Positions 12,295 through 21,338 are shown, counted from the stretch's first letter. The stretch is 64,000 nucleotides of DNA from Nitrosococcus halophilus Nc 4 (GCF_000024725.1 NC_013960.1:1970001-2034000); one strand, 5' to 3'. The notes: generated by a model not told the origin, from the letters alone. Numbers and translations are program-made.

Positions 12295-13125
12295 TTAGTT
12301 CTCGCCATCCTCATTTTCGTCCTCATCGCCGCCCTCGAACTCGAACAGGTCGTCGACATTACCAAGCTTGAGAAACCAGGTCTCGCCTGACCAGTCGCCG
12401 ACGCCGTCGTTGTCGGTGACGACAAAGACCTCACCGTGGCGGTTGATTGCAACACCCTCCGGCTTATCAGTGATCCAGCCATGGGTGGCTTTGAGATCCG
12501 GAATCAGATCGTAGACGGTCTTCTCCTCGGCGGTAATGCCGTCCGTTGCATCCGCGAGGCTAACCCGGATCAGGGTCTTCAACGCAGCAAAATCACCAGT
12601 GCGATTGTCATGCTCGATCAGCACATAGCTGCCGTCGCCGACCCGGGTGATTTCGGACAGGCCCACCCAACTGGCATTGGCCGGCACTGGCGCCAGTTCG
12701 TAGGGTACAAAGTCCCAGGTCATGGCAACCGGGTCGTAAATCCAGATGCGTGTGTACCCGGGTTCGTCGTCCAAATCCTCACACTCAGGTGTGGTGTAGT
12801 CCCAGGGAAGCTGTTGGGCGACGAGTAGCTGGTATCTGCCATTTTGCATTGGCAGGACTGCAACGCCCTCGAAGCCATTATCCAGGTTGCCTGTATTGCT
12901 GGAGGCAAGCCTGCATGCTTCGATTTCCGCCGGCAGACCAATTTTATTGAGAATGGCGCCGGCTGTGTCGACCTGGACCAATTGATTCGGGCGCGTGCCA
13001 GGATCATTGCCTTCACTGGCAATCCAAAGGGTATCGGTATTGTCTGGCGCCAGTGCTACGCCCTGTTTTTCCTCCCTTGAGTCCGGTGAGTAGCATCTTT
13101 GCCATGCTCGGTACAGAATCTTGCC
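12295..13125 (-). pseudogene. esterase-like-activity-of-phytase family protein, N-terminally truncated
   Basis: The open frame on the minus strand encodes KQGVALAPDNTDTLWIASEG, GFEGVAVLPMQNGRYQLLVA, VGLSEITRVGDGSYVLIEHD and DKPEGVAINRHGEVFVVTDN. These are the beta-propeller-like blades of the phytase-esterase-like family (PF13449 type). It ends with a very acidic tail (EFEGGDEDENEDGE). No ATG or signal peptide exists in frame before the upstream stop at 13126-13128, and only a TTG at 12981 could start a shorter 228-residue product. Relatives are exported and about 400 residues long, so this is most likely a 5'-deleted remnant. Confidence 0.65.
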
Positions 13126-13313
13126 CTAAAATTTGCCGATAATTTTAGATCTCTGTGAAAACGCGGAATTACTATAGCCCTATTGTTGTTCCGCAAGAAG
13201 GGAGATACGCCATAACGCCTTTCCTTGTTATGTTTGCAGAAGCTTCTACGCTTTAAAGGCAAGGCGTACTTCACGCCCCTTTTGAAGTAATAGTTGAAAG
13301 GAGGAACTTCAGG

Positions 13314-13688
13314 ATGGCAGCGAAATACAAGGTGATGTGTTATTCCCTCTTGCTTGGAGGGGGCTTATCGCTGGTTTTAATACCCGTCTTTGCGCAGACT
13401 GTCATACCGCATAGGATCATAGGCGGTAAAGAAGGAGGGACCCCAGAAAAGCAGGAGATGCACAAGGATATGCACAAAAAGATGTTCCAAAAGCTGGATA
13501 AAGATGGTAATGGGAAGATTGGCAAGGATGAATTTGAAGAGGCTATGGAAGAAAAATTTAAGCGCAAGGACAAGGATGGTGACGGCTTTGTAACTCAGGA
13601 GGAGTGGCAGGCCGCCGCTAAAGAGCATAAAAAGGAATATAAGAAAGAGCACCACCGCGGAGCACAGGAAGGCGGCGGGGGATACTAG
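13314..13688 (+). CDS. exported EF-hand protein
   Basis: The 124-residue protein has an N-terminal signal peptide ending near VFAQT (about residue 28). Two canonical EF-hand loops follow: DKDGNGKIGKDE at about 61 and DKDGDGFVTQEE at about 82. The C-terminal tail is Lys/His/Gly-rich. It should bind two calcium ions in the periplasm; the partner is unknown. A strong ribosome binding site (AAAGGAGG) 10 bases before the ATG fixes the start. It stands alone between the decayed region and the integrative element. Confidence 0.88.
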   Translation: MAAKYKVMCYSLLLGGGLSLVLIPVFAQTVIPHRIIGGKEGGTPEKQEMHKDMHKKMFQKLDKDGNGKIGKDEFEEAMEEKFKRKDKDGDGFVTQEEWQAAAKEHKKEYKKEHHRGAQEGGGGY

Positions 13689-13985
13689 AGGGAAGGATGA
13701 TAGCAGTCGGGAGAGAAGGGGGTGCCTGTAAAAAAGCTTTTCCCAAAGCGAGCGGGTACCCTTTTCTTTGCCTCTGATGGCAGGAAGCCGTTGATGAACC
13801 ATACTGTCCAACGGCTATCTTGTAAGAGTGCCAGCGGAAAGGAAGGAGAGGGATTGGGTGCCTATACCCCCTGTGGGTAGAGGGGCAATAAACGGGCAAA
13901 GTCAGCGTGCCCGAGAATCTACCAAATATCGTGCCAGACGCTTAAGACCCGAGACACGCTAAAACTCTTTTAATATGGCAGGTAT
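13689..13985. other. intergenic region before the integrative element
   Basis: About 300 bases between the EF-hand gene and attL hold no gene, RNA or repeat that I can support. Short frames here are on the wrong strand for codon use and lack start signals. Confidence 0.5.
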
Positions 13986-14003
13986 TGGTGCCGAGGGCGA
14001 GAC
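13986..14003. repeat. attL: 18-bp copy of the tRNA-Leu 3' end
   Basis: TGGTGCCGAGGGCGAGAC is identical to 18500-18517. On the complementary strand it equals the last 18 bases of the tRNA including CCA, the usual crossover zone for tRNA-directed tyrosine recombinases. Confidence 0.85.
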
Positions 14004-14077
14004 CATTTTCCGCAATTTTTTAAACTATTGAAGCCATTGACCGATAAGGGTTTAACGACCTATGGTGTCATCCACAA

Positions 14078-14089
14078 CGTGTCATACAG
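14078..14089 (+). repeat. candidate recombinase arm site, left
   Basis: CGTGTCATACAG, directly before the integrase start. A near copy (GTGTCATCCA) sits at 14065. The same 12-mer occurs twice at the right end of the element. Confidence 0.55.
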
Positions 14090-14104
14090 AAGGCTTCAAC
14101 AGCA

Positions 14105-15481
14105 GTGAACAAGCGGTATCTCCTACGCCGACGGCAGACATGGTATATCCGAATCAGGGTGCCTGATAGCCTTTATCCAGTTATTGGGAAAAAGCATATT
14201 ACCCGCTCACTTAAGACGCGAGACATTCACGAGGCGCGGGCCAGGCGCTGGTCTGTGGTAAAGGAAATCAAGGCTTACCTCAATGCTCAAGCGCGACAAG
14301 GGTTTATAGCCCCAGATAGCCCTGAAGTCATTATTCAGCGAGCTAAAGAGACCCGAAACGAGATCAACCTGGGCCTAGAAGATCCAGAGAATGCCGAAAT
14401 TGTTTGGGATGTCTATGTCGATCAATTGATTGATAGGCATGGTAAGCCTGACCCTGAGACTGGCGAGCCTAAGGTTGATGAAGCTATCGTGACTGCCGTC
14501 CGGCTGGGCTATGAGATTATCTCTAGCGGAAAGGGGGTCATGCTGGCCTCACAGGCACTCGAGGAAAACTTAGAGGAACTGAGAGGACGCCAGGTCCTGA
14601 ACCAAACGATACGGGCGAGAGAGCGGCGGGTGAATGCTTTTCTTCGCTGGCTGGGGGGCGATAGGAAGCTCAAAGAGATCTCGCGGGAAGATGCCGGACG
14701 CTACGTGACTCAGGTGTTGCTAAAGCGAGGTAACTCCCAGAAGACGGTTAAAGATACGATTAGCGACTTGTCCGCCTTCTTTAACTGGGCCATGGAGCGG
14801 GGGCAAACAGTCTCAAATCCCTTTAGAGGGATGAGCAAATCTGTCCGCGATACCACCCGAGGCACCAGGGAGAAGAAAAACGGCAAGCGCCGCGTCTGGA
14901 CACAGAAAGAACTTAAACACTTACTGCTAGAGATTAAGGCCCGGCTTGGCGAGGATGATCCCCTCTGGGCCATGACCGTGATCGCCCTCTATACTGGCAT
15001 GCGCGAGAACGAGATCGCCGAGACCCGCCTTGAAGATGTTCATTCCGATCACATTCATATACCGGAAGGGAAGACTGAAAGCAGCATTCGGGATACCCCT
15101 ATTCATCCCCTTCTGAAACCGTTCATTGAACAACTGAAAGCGAGCAGCACAGAGGGCTACTTGATCAGCGGGCTTATCCGAGGTGGCGAAGATAATAAGC
15201 GCCATCATTACTTTGCGAAGCGTTTCGGAAGATTTAAGCGCGAGAAGGCGGGCCTTACAGATAGCCGGATCGTCTTCCATAGTTTTCGCAAGAATTTTGC
15301 GGGGGCACTAGAGCAAGCGGGGGTGTCGGAAACGCTTGCCCAGCAGATTGTGGGGCATAAGAAACAGAGCCTCACCTATGGCCTGTATAGCCCCGGTGTG
15401 GATCTAGAGAAGATGGCTGAGGCTGTAGCGATGGTAAGCTATGGAGCTGAGGTGGATCGGCTGTGTGCTGAGGGTTTGTGA
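14105..15481 (+). CDS. int: tyrosine recombinase/integrase (DUF6538 N-terminus)
   Basis: The 458-residue protein begins with the DUF6538 arm-binding domain (YLLRRRQTWYIRIRVPDSLYP). A core-binding SAM-like domain follows (about 180-245), then the catalytic domain. The catalytic arginine is in YTGMRENEIAETRLEDV (about 300), the HxxR box is HSFRKNFAGALEQAGV (about 395), and the late box is IVGHKKQSLTYGLYSPG with the nucleophilic tyrosine. All catalytic residues are present. It begins with GTG, about 100 bases after attL. It most likely catalyses integration at tRNA-Leu. No excisionase is recognisable nearby. Confidence 0.92.
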   Translation: MNKRYLLRRRQTWYIRIRVPDSLYPVIGKKHITRSLKTRDIHEARARRWSVVKEIKAYLNAQARQGFIAPDSPEVIIQRAKETRNEINLGLEDPENAEIVWDVYVDQLIDRHGKPDPETGEPKVDEAIVTAVRLGYEIISSGKGVMLASQALEENLEELRGRQVLNQTIRARERRVNAFLRWLGGDRKLKEISREDAGRYVTQVLLKRGNSQKTVKDTISDLSAFFNWAMERGQTVSNPFRGMSKSVRDTTRGTREKKNGKRRVWTQKELKHLLLEIKARLGEDDPLWAMTVIALYTGMRENEIAETRLEDVHSDHIHIPEGKTESSIRDTPIHPLLKPFIEQLKASSTEGYLISGLIRGGEDNKRHHYFAKRFGRFKREKAGLTDSRIVFHSFRKNFAGALEQAGVSETLAQQIVGHKKQSLTYGLYSPGVDLEKMAEAVAMVSYGAEVDRLCAEGL

Positions 15482-15647
15482 AAGAGGCACCGGATAGGGC
15501 GGATCATTTCTTACTAGCTTTAATTTCCCGGATAATTGCTGACTACGTTTGGCAAATGCCATCTAGCTAGAGCATTCATCGGAGCCGCCGATCTAGCGTA
15601 CTAATAATGGGCAGTAACTTAATGGCGGCCAAAGGGGATAAATCTTT

Positions 15648-16498
15648 ATGCAGTTTTCTCAAAGACAAGGAATATCAGCAGCTGAAAAAGCTATTCAACG
15701 AGAATCTATCGACGATGAACTGAAGAATAGTCTCTGGAGTTTGTTACGGATTTTCTACTGGGAGAAGTTCAATAAACGCAAATATGACACGTATGCTGGC
15801 CGTATTGATTATATAGAAGGTAGCAACATGCAACCTTTAATTACAAATCTTTGGTTATATTATTACAAGAAGCCTATAGATACAATACCTCCTTACTTTT
15901 GGGATTGCGTTGGTGATTTAAGGAGATATTTTTTTCTGCTCAATGGTATGAGATTTATGATTTTGTTGAGTTTGTGGCCACTAAAGGGCCACTACGAACA
16001 AAGGAAGATTTTATAAGAGCCTGTAACTCATGTTTGAATCGTGAAAACTCTGCTTATAGGTTTGTAAATGGTCAGTTAACAGAAATTACTGCAGAAGAAG
16101 AAATTCAGTCTATTGAAGAAGCTATTGCTAGATCTTCCCCATTTGCAGGGGTAAGGGAGCATTTAGAAACCGCTTTAAGCATGATGAGTGATCGAGAAAA
16201 TCCTGATTATCGTAATTCAATAAAAGAATCAATATCGGCAATTGAATCATTATGCAAACATTTAATAGGTGATGAAAAGGCGACCCTCGGTAAAGCTCTA
16301 AATCGAATCGAAAAAGAAAAAGGACTTCATCCCGCATTAAAGTCATCATTTTCATCATTGTATGGATACACTTCAGATGCTGATGGTATCAGGCATGCAT
16401 TAATGGAACAGAATTCAATCACAAAAAGTGATGCGCGATTTATGCTTGTTAGTTGTACAGCCTTTATAAATTATGCAATAGACCTAGTATCTGATTAG
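15648..16498 (+). pseudogene. AbiJ-like (AbiJ N-terminal domain 4) defence protein, split by a frameshift at a T7 tract
   Basis: Two overlapping frames join into one protein of about 283 residues if one base is gained (or the ribosome slips -1) at the T7 run 15929-15935. Frame one gives SQRQGISAAEKAIQRESIDD, then LWLYYYKKPIDTIPPYFWD and DLRRYFF. The second frame then reads SAQWYEIYDFVEFVATKGPL, EDFIRACNSCLNRENSAYRF and NPDYRNSIKESISAIESLCK, ending LHPALKSSFSSLYGYTSDAD. This is the family pattern of the AbiJ-NTD4 domain seen in abortive-infection proteins. The usual HEPN-like toxic effector part is the conserved C-terminal half. As written the gene is broken, but the homopolymer could allow phase variation, slippage or a sequence error. 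Confidence 0.75.
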
Positions 16499-16776
16499 CG
16501 GCGTCTAACACCTCATGTGAGACTTTAAAGTTTTTCTCTTTCCACCCGTAATGGAATAAGCAGGGATGCTCTATGAACGGTACAGAAGCCCTAGATACTT
16601 CTTTGCTTGGGGTACTCCTTATGATTGATAGTTCCTATCGGCCCGCCAGGAGCGTTCAGGAAGGATGCTAAGAAAGACCTGTAGCCTAGCGAAATCTCGC
16701 GCGCACGCTACCCGCAGCAAGGAATCCCTGAGAAAGGACCCAAAGTTATTCACTTTTTTGCTTATCCAGGCCAGTC

Positions 16777-17826
16777 ATGAATAACGTGAGTAGTAAATCT
16801 AAACCACGGAATTTAAAATCTCGCAGCCTAGGTGGATTGCTTGATGAAAAGTTTAAACCAAGAGAGGAGCTATTAGCTCCTTGGCTCACCCAGCGCCACT
16901 TGAGCATGGTCTATGCACCTGCTGGCGTGGGTAAGTCTTGGTTCGCGCTATCAGCGGCGCTTGCCGTTGCAGGCGGCGGGAAGTTGTATCACTGGGATGC
17001 CCCCATAGCTAGGCGTGTGGTCTTCGTCGACGGTGAAATGGATATAGAGGATCTGCAAGAGCGATGCGAGAAGCTAATAGAGCCCCTGGATGTCAATATT
17101 AAAACAGCCAGAAATAACCTATTGTTTCTTGCTCAGCAGGATCAAAGCCTGGATGTCGAGTTTCCTGACCTGGCTACCGATGAGGGGCAAGCCATTGTGA
17201 TGAAGCACATAAAGAACCATCGGGCAGAGTTTGTGATACTCGACAACTTCAGCACGCTTTGTGAAGTGGAAGACGAAAACGCCGCCTCTAGCTTTAACCC
17301 GATCATGCGGTTTCTGCGTCAGCTAAAGCAAGGGCGTATTGCGGCCATGTTAGTTCACCATGCCAGGAAGAACACCAGCGGCAATGGAAGCTACCGGGGA
17401 ACCTCTAAGCAAGCGGTGATTTTCAATTCGATTATTAGTCTAAATCATCCCGACAGGATACCCGCACAAGGAGGAGCCACATTTGACATTGACTTTGAAA
17501 AATACCGGGGTCTTAGAGATGATCGGGTAGCACCCGTTAGAGTCAGCCTTCAGAATGACCCTGGAGAGCGCCCCCAGTGGGTTGTCGAGCCGCGATCAGA
17601 TGCCAAGATAGTGGAAATGGTGCGAGCAGTGAAAGAACTGGCGTGTGCTTCCCAAGATGAATTGGCCGAGAGATTCGGTGTTACTAAGGGCACTATTTCC
17701 AAATGGAAGCGCAGGGCTATAGATATGGATCTAGTAAGTAGCAAAGCTTGGGAGGAGTGCTTAAAGGAGGCCCAGCAGGTACGCGAAGAGGAGGAGCACG
17801 CAGTATCCGATGTGTCTAACTTCTAA
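16777..17826 (+). CDS. RepA-like AAA ATPase (replicative helicase type) with C-terminal helix-turn-helix
   Basis: The 349-residue protein has Walker A APAGVGKSWFAL at about 50, FVDGEMDIEDLQER (Walker B-like, about 88), and the segment VILDNFSTLCEVEDENAASS followed by MLVHHARKN. This is the RSF1010 RepA/AAA_25 layout of small hexameric helicases. A C-terminal helix-turn-helix (SQDELAERFGVTKGTISKWK) follows at about 290. Inside an integrative element it suggests autonomous or plasmid-like replication after excision. It is the last large gene of the element. No primase or RepC-type initiator is seen, so replication competence is uncertain. Confidence 0.8.
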   Translation: MNNVSSKSKPRNLKSRSLGGLLDEKFKPREELLAPWLTQRHLSMVYAPAGVGKSWFALSAALAVAGGGKLYHWDAPIARRVVFVDGEMDIEDLQERCEKLIEPLDVNIKTARNNLLFLAQQDQSLDVEFPDLATDEGQAIVMKHIKNHRAEFVILDNFSTLCEVEDENAASSFNPIMRFLRQLKQGRIAAMLVHHARKNTSGNGSYRGTSKQAVIFNSIISLNHPDRIPAQGGATFDIDFEKYRGLRDDRVAPVRVSLQNDPGERPQWVVEPRSDAKIVEMVRAVKELACASQDELAERFGVTKGTISKWKRRAIDMDLVSSKAWEECLKEAQQVREEEEHAVSDVSNF

Positions 17827-18042
17827 GGATTGCGCTTACAGAAGTCGTCCGGCTCGACTTCGAGCCGTACAGGATTCTTGCTTAGTTTCCGGTTTCTTAC
17901 TCTCTATAAGGGGGAAACTGGAAACTTGCCCAAAGGCCATGCGACATGGGGCCTTGTGAGGGTTTCTAAGGGGCTAGTTTCCAGAATGTTTCCACCTTTA
18001 CTACGCGACCCAAGTTTGGACCCGTTAGTAATCTCTGAGAAT

Positions 18043-18273
18043 TTAACGAATACCAGCGCTTGCCCGTTTTAGCTTAATCGGACTGGTAGTGCAGTCTGCG
18101 TTTTCAACAGTATTGATCATGCGGTCTAGCCGGACCATGCACTTTTCTATTAGCAGCCCGCCATCACCATCACTGCTTACATTGGTGACAAATGGGCCAG
18201 CCTTGCTTGCACATCCGGAAAGCATTAAACCAGCTAAAGCTAGCTTTATATAATAAGCAGCGCGGATTTTCAT
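18043..18273 (-). CDS. small lipoprotein of the integrative element
   Basis: Starting at ATG 18273, 76 residues are encoded. TAAAGGAG lies 12 bases upstream, which makes this start better than an in-frame ATG at 18303. The sequence is a short basic start, a hydrophobic run and the lipobox LMLSGCASK (cysteine about residue 21), then a polar 50-residue part with two further cysteines. It may be an entry-exclusion or envelope factor such as is found on many mobile elements, but I do not recognise the family. Confidence 0.6.
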   Translation of the reverse strand: MKIRAAYYIKLALAGLMLSGCASKAGPFVTNVSSDGDGGLLIEKCMVRLDRMINTVENADCTTSPIKLKRASAGIR

Positions 18274-18423
18274 GCCTAACTTTTTCTCCTTTATGGGTTG
18301 CATTTCGCGCTATAGCGTCCAAGCAGGAGTAAACTTTAGGCACTGGCTGAATAGGAGCGGGATTTAGTAGTTTCCGCAATTAGGCAGGGAAAGCGGCATA
18401 ATGACCCTATATAAGCACGAAAA

Positions 18424-18449
18424 CGTGTCATACAGAGCGTGTCATACAG
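18424..18449 (+). repeat. candidate recombinase arm sites, right (two direct copies)
   Basis: CGTGTCATACAG occurs at 18424-18435 and 18438-18449, identical to the copy beside the integrase. Two copies close to attR and one near attL fit arm-type binding sites for the recombinase. Confidence 0.55.
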
Positions 18450-18499
18450 CCAGCTTAAAATAGGGTATAACTAGCTGATTTATAAGGATATATAAAGAA

Positions 18500-18586
18500 T
18501 GGTGCCGAGGGCGAGACTCGAACTCGCACGGTGTTTCCACCACCAGATTTTGAGTCTGGCGCGTCTACCAATTTCGCCACCTCGGC
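18500..18586 (-). tRNA. tRNA-Leu (anticodon CAA)
   Basis: The minus strand folds as a class II tRNA: GCCGAGG acceptor 5' strand, anticodon stem CCAGA / TCTGG with loop CTCAAAA (anticodon CAA), a long variable arm, TTCGAGT T-loop, and CCTCGGC acceptor 3' strand. CCA is genome-encoded. Its last 18 bases form attR of the integrative element, and the gene remains complete. Confidence 0.95.
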
Positions 18587-18651
18587 ATTGCCCCCCCATT
18601 ATATCGGAATTTTGACGTTCGAGAAGAGGTAAACCGGAATTTTAGCTGATA

Positions 18652-19704
18652 ATGCTAAAATTTAGCGTTATGCAGCTAAGTGATTTTTCCTATGACCTTC
18701 CCGAGCGCTTGATTGCTCAGTATCCTCCTGAGCGGCGTGGAGAAAGCCGTCTGTTGTTTTTAGATGGTGCTTCTGGTGCCCTCAGGGATCAGCGGTTTGC
18801 TGAGCTTCCTGCCTTGCTGTCGGAGGGGGACCTGTTAGTATTCAATGATACCCAAGTGATACCGGCCCGGCTTCTGGGGGTTAAGGATAGCGGGGGTAAA
18901 GTGGAGGTGCTCATTGAGCGGATTTTGGATCAGCACCGGGCCCTGGCCCATGTGCGGGCGAGTAAACCCCCGCGGTCAGGGCGCCGGCTGGTACTGGAGC
19001 AGTCGGTTGAAGTGGAAGTCGGGGAGCGGGTTGCCGATTTGTTTGAGCTGCGCTTTTTGGACCCTCGTCCACTGCTGCAGCTCCTTGAAGCGGTAGGCCG
19101 CATGCCTTTACCCCCCTATATTCGCCGGGAGACGACCCCCATTGACAGAGAGCGATATCAAACCGTCTATGCTTCCCGCCCAGGTGCGGTTGCGGCGCCA
19201 ACCGCTGGCTTGCACTTTAATGGGCCGTTGTTGGAACAGTTGCAGGCCCAAGGGGTGGAGCTAGGCTATGTCACTCTCCATGTAGGGGCGGGGACTTTTC
19301 AGCCGGTGAGGGTTGAGAACATCGCTGAGCATCGGATGCATGCCGAATATGTGGAGGTGCCGGAGCAGGTCTGTGCCCAGGTACGGGAGACTCAACGACT
19401 AGGGGGCCGGGTGGTAGCTGTGGGGACGACGACGGTGCGGGCGTTGGAAACCGCTGCGGCGGGAGGAGCCATTGCCCCTTACCAGGGGGAGACAGAGATT
19501 TTTATCTTTCCGGGTTATCGATTTCGGGCCGTGGATGCCTTGATTACCAATTTTCACCTGCCGGAGACGACGCTGTTGATGTTGGTCTGTGCTTTTGCCG
19601 GCCGCGACCGAGTGTTGGCCGCCTATCGCCATGCGGTTAAGGAGGGGTATCGCTTTTTCAGTTATGGCGATGCCATGTTGGTTACCGGGGCGGGAGCGGG
19701 CTAA
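18652..19704 (+). CDS. queA: S-adenosylmethionine:tRNA ribosyltransferase-isomerase
   Basis: The protein shows the QueA signatures DFSYDLPERLIAQYPPERRGESRLL, FNDTQVIPARLLG, and the late TAGLHFNGPLLEQL and ALITNFHLPETTLLMLVCAF. QueA transfers the ribosyl group of SAM to 7-aminomethyl-7-deazaguanine in tRNA, the penultimate queuosine step. The likeliest start is ATG 18670 (MQLSDFSY), giving 344 residues; the frame opens at 18652. The next gene, trmJ, starts 4 bases after its stop, so the two tRNA-modification genes probably form an operon. The usual partner tgt is not adjacent. Confidence 0.93.
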   Translation: MLKFSVMQLSDFSYDLPERLIAQYPPERRGESRLLFLDGASGALRDQRFAELPALLSEGDLLVFNDTQVIPARLLGVKDSGGKVEVLIERILDQHRALAHVRASKPPRSGRRLVLEQSVEVEVGERVADLFELRFLDPRPLLQLLEAVGRMPLPPYIRRETTPIDRERYQTVYASRPGAVAAPTAGLHFNGPLLEQLQAQGVELGYVTLHVGAGTFQPVRVENIAEHRMHAEYVEVPEQVCAQVRETQRLGGRVVAVGTTTVRALETAAAGGAIAPYQGETEIFIFPGYRFRAVDALITNFHLPETTLLMLVCAFAGRDRVLAAYRHAVKEGYRFFSYGDAMLVTGAGAG

Positions 19705-19707
19705 CCC

Positions 19708-20436
19708 ATGTCATTGGCGAAAGTGCGTATTGTGTTGGTGGGGACCACCCATCCCGGCAACATTGGGGCGGCAGCGCGGGCCATGCATACCATGGGATTA
19801 TCCCGGTTATACTTAGTGAATCCGGCGCGTTTTCCCTGTGCTGAGGCGACAGCGCGGGCCTCCGGTGCGGATGAGTTGCTGGCCCAGGCGGAAATTTGCA
19901 CTAGCTTGCCCCAAGCAATAGCCGGTTGCCGAATGGTGTTTGGGTTGAGCGCCCGGTCTCGGAATATTTCTTGGCCGGCCCTAGATGCCCGGGCCTGTGG
20001 TGCCCTGACCGTCCAGGAGGCCCTGGAGGGGGAGGTGGCGATAGTGTTTGGCCGGGAACATTCGGGACTTTCCAATATTGAGCTGGATCATTGCCATTAT
20101 TGGGTCCATATTCCAAGTAACCCAGCGTATAGTTCCCTTAACTTGGCGGCGGCGGTGCAGGTGATGGCCTACGAAGTTCGGATGGCCGCTATGGCAGGAG
20201 CTTCTCCCCCTGCCCGACGCCCCACCGAATCGCCGCCGGCATCCGTCGATGAAGTAGAAGGCTTTTTTCAGCATCTGGAGCAGACCCTGATAGAGATCGG
20301 TTTTCTTAATCCGAGTAATCCCAAGCTTTTGATGCGCCGCCTACGCCGCTTATTTTTTCGCGCTCATCTTGAGATCCGTGAAGTGAATATCTTGCGCGGG
20401 ATTTTGACGGCTGCCCAGGATAAAGTAAAAGGGTGA
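19708..20436 (+). CDS. trmJ: tRNA (cytidine/uridine-2'-O)-methyltransferase TrmJ
   Basis: The 242-residue SPOUT-class methyltransferase has VGTTHPGNIGAAARAMHTMG at the N-terminus, VFGREHSGLSNIELDHCHYW for SAM binding in the knot, and IPSNPAYSSLNLAAAVQVMA. It methylates position 32 of tRNAs using SAM. It follows queA closely and precedes cysE and iscR, and the trmJ-cysE-iscR order is common in gammaproteobacteria. The C-terminal about 80 residues form the helical extension typical of TrmJ. Confidence 0.93.
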   Translation: MSLAKVRIVLVGTTHPGNIGAAARAMHTMGLSRLYLVNPARFPCAEATARASGADELLAQAEICTSLPQAIAGCRMVFGLSARSRNISWPALDARACGALTVQEALEGEVAIVFGREHSGLSNIELDHCHYWVHIPSNPAYSSLNLAAAVQVMAYEVRMAAMAGASPPARRPTESPPASVDEVEGFFQHLEQTLIEIGFLNPSNPKLLMRRLRRLFFRAHLEIREVNILRGILTAAQDKVKG

Positions 20437-20507
20437 TAATGCCATAATTATGAAACAATAATAGGTTGTTATTGGTTTAATGCTAGGAATCTATTGATTA
20501 GGGAAAT

Positions 20508-21317
20508 ATGTTTGAAGGTTTGCGAGAAGAAATCAATTGTGTGTTCGAGCGGGATCCTGCGGCACGCAATGTTTTTGAAGTGGTCACCACTTACCCCGGC
20601 TTCCACGCTATTTTATGGCATCGGTTGAGTCACCGGCTGTGGAATTTAGGGGCGAGGTGGCCAGCACGAGCCATTTCTACCCTGAGCCGCTGGTTGACCG
20701 GGATCGAGATCCATCCGGCGGCCCGGCTTGGGCGGCGATTTTTTATCGACCATGGGATGGGGGTGGTCATTGGTGAAACGGCGGAAATCGGCGATGACTG
20801 CACCCTCTACCATGGAGTCACCTTGGGGGGAACCAGTTGGGAAAAAGGTAAGCGGCACCCCACCTTGGGAGACAATGTGGTGGTGGGGGCTGGCGCCAAG
20901 GTTCTCGGACCCATTCATATTGGCAGTGGCGCCCGGATAGGTTCTAATTCGGTGGTGGTCAAAAATGTCCCGGAGAATGCTACTGTCGTGGGGGTGCCAG
21001 GGCATGTGGCCCGATCGAAGGAGCAGCGCAAGGAAGAGGCCAAGCGCCGGGCGATGGCTAAACGCATTGGATTTGATGCCTATGGTGCCCCCCAGGATAC
21101 TCCTGATCCCATTGAGCGGGCGATTCATGGCCTAATTGAACATATCCAGAGTTTAGACGACCGTATTGAGCAAATGGCCGCCGAGATTCAGCGCTTGGGG
21201 GGAAAACTTCCCGAGGAGCAGTTACCTGATCTGGAGGCTTGTGAATTATCTGCAGGCGGCAATGAGGAGGAAGCGAAGCAGCAAGCGGGCAAGGGCAAAT
21301 CGGCGGCAGTCAAATAG
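20508..21317 (+). CDS. cysE: serine O-acetyltransferase
   Basis: The 269-residue protein has the helical N-terminal domain and the left-handed beta-helix of hexapeptide repeats, with the active region [28 protein letters not shown] (His in DHG and YHG). It makes O-acetylserine, the precursor of cysteine. The C-terminus extends about 60 residues past the family core with a Glu/Lys-rich tail. Its stop codon lies inside the IscR operator of the next gene, linking cysteine supply and Fe-S assembly in position. The cysE-iscR order is usual. Confidence 0.93.
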   Translation: MFEGLREEINCVFERDPAARNVFEVVTTYPGFHAILWHRLSHRLWNLGARWPARAISTLSRWLTGIEIHPAARLGRRFFIDHGMGVVIGETAEIGDDCTLYHGVTLGGTSWEKGKRHPTLGDNVVVGAGAKVLGPIHIGSGARIGSNSVVVKNVPENATVVGVPGHVARSKEQRKEEAKRRAMAKRIGFDAYGAPQDTPDPIERAIHGLIEHIQSLDDRIEQMAAEIQRLGGKLPEEQLPDLEACELSAGGNEEEAKQQAGKGKSAAVK

Positions 21318-21338
21318 TTGACTAATATGGTCAGTTAT
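21314..21338 (+). promoter_or_regulatory. type 1 IscR binding site upstream of iscR
   Basis: The 25-mer starting ATAGTTGACTAATATGGTCA and ending GTTAT matches the E. coli type 1 IscR consensus ATASYYGACTRWWWYAGTCR at nearly every position; only the A of AGTC differs. It overlaps the cysE stop and sits about 53 bases before the iscR start. This predicts repression of the isc cluster by holo-[2Fe-2S] IscR. Confidence 0.8.

Larger units (their letters stand above)
13986..18517. mobile_element. 4.5-kb integrative element inserted at the 3' end of tRNA-Leu(CAA)
   Basis: An 18-bp sequence TGGTGCCGAGGGCGAGAC occurs at 13986-14003 and again at 18500-18517, where it is the 3' end of an intact tRNA-Leu gene on the minus strand. 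Between the copies lie a tyrosine recombinase (at the left end), an AbiJ-like gene, a RepA-like ATPase and a small lipoprotein gene. Three 12-bp copies of CGTGTCATACAG near both ends look like recombinase arm sites. The layout is that of a small satellite or plasmid-like integrative element; no capsid or conjugation genes are seen. The recombinase lies at the end distant from the intact tRNA. Confidence 0.85.

Noticed and set aside
12436-12828. 130-codon plus-strand frame opposite the phytase-like remnant
   Set aside because: The minus-strand reading gives recognisable family motifs; the plus reading does not.
13377-13811. 144-codon minus-strand frame opposite the EF-hand gene
   Set aside because: The plus-strand gene has a signal peptide, a ribosome binding site and two perfect EF-hand loops.
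17830-18072. 80-codon plus-strand frame after the RepA-like gene
   Set aside because: TTG start, no ribosome binding site, no recognisable pattern; overlaps the better supported lipoprotein gene on the other strand.
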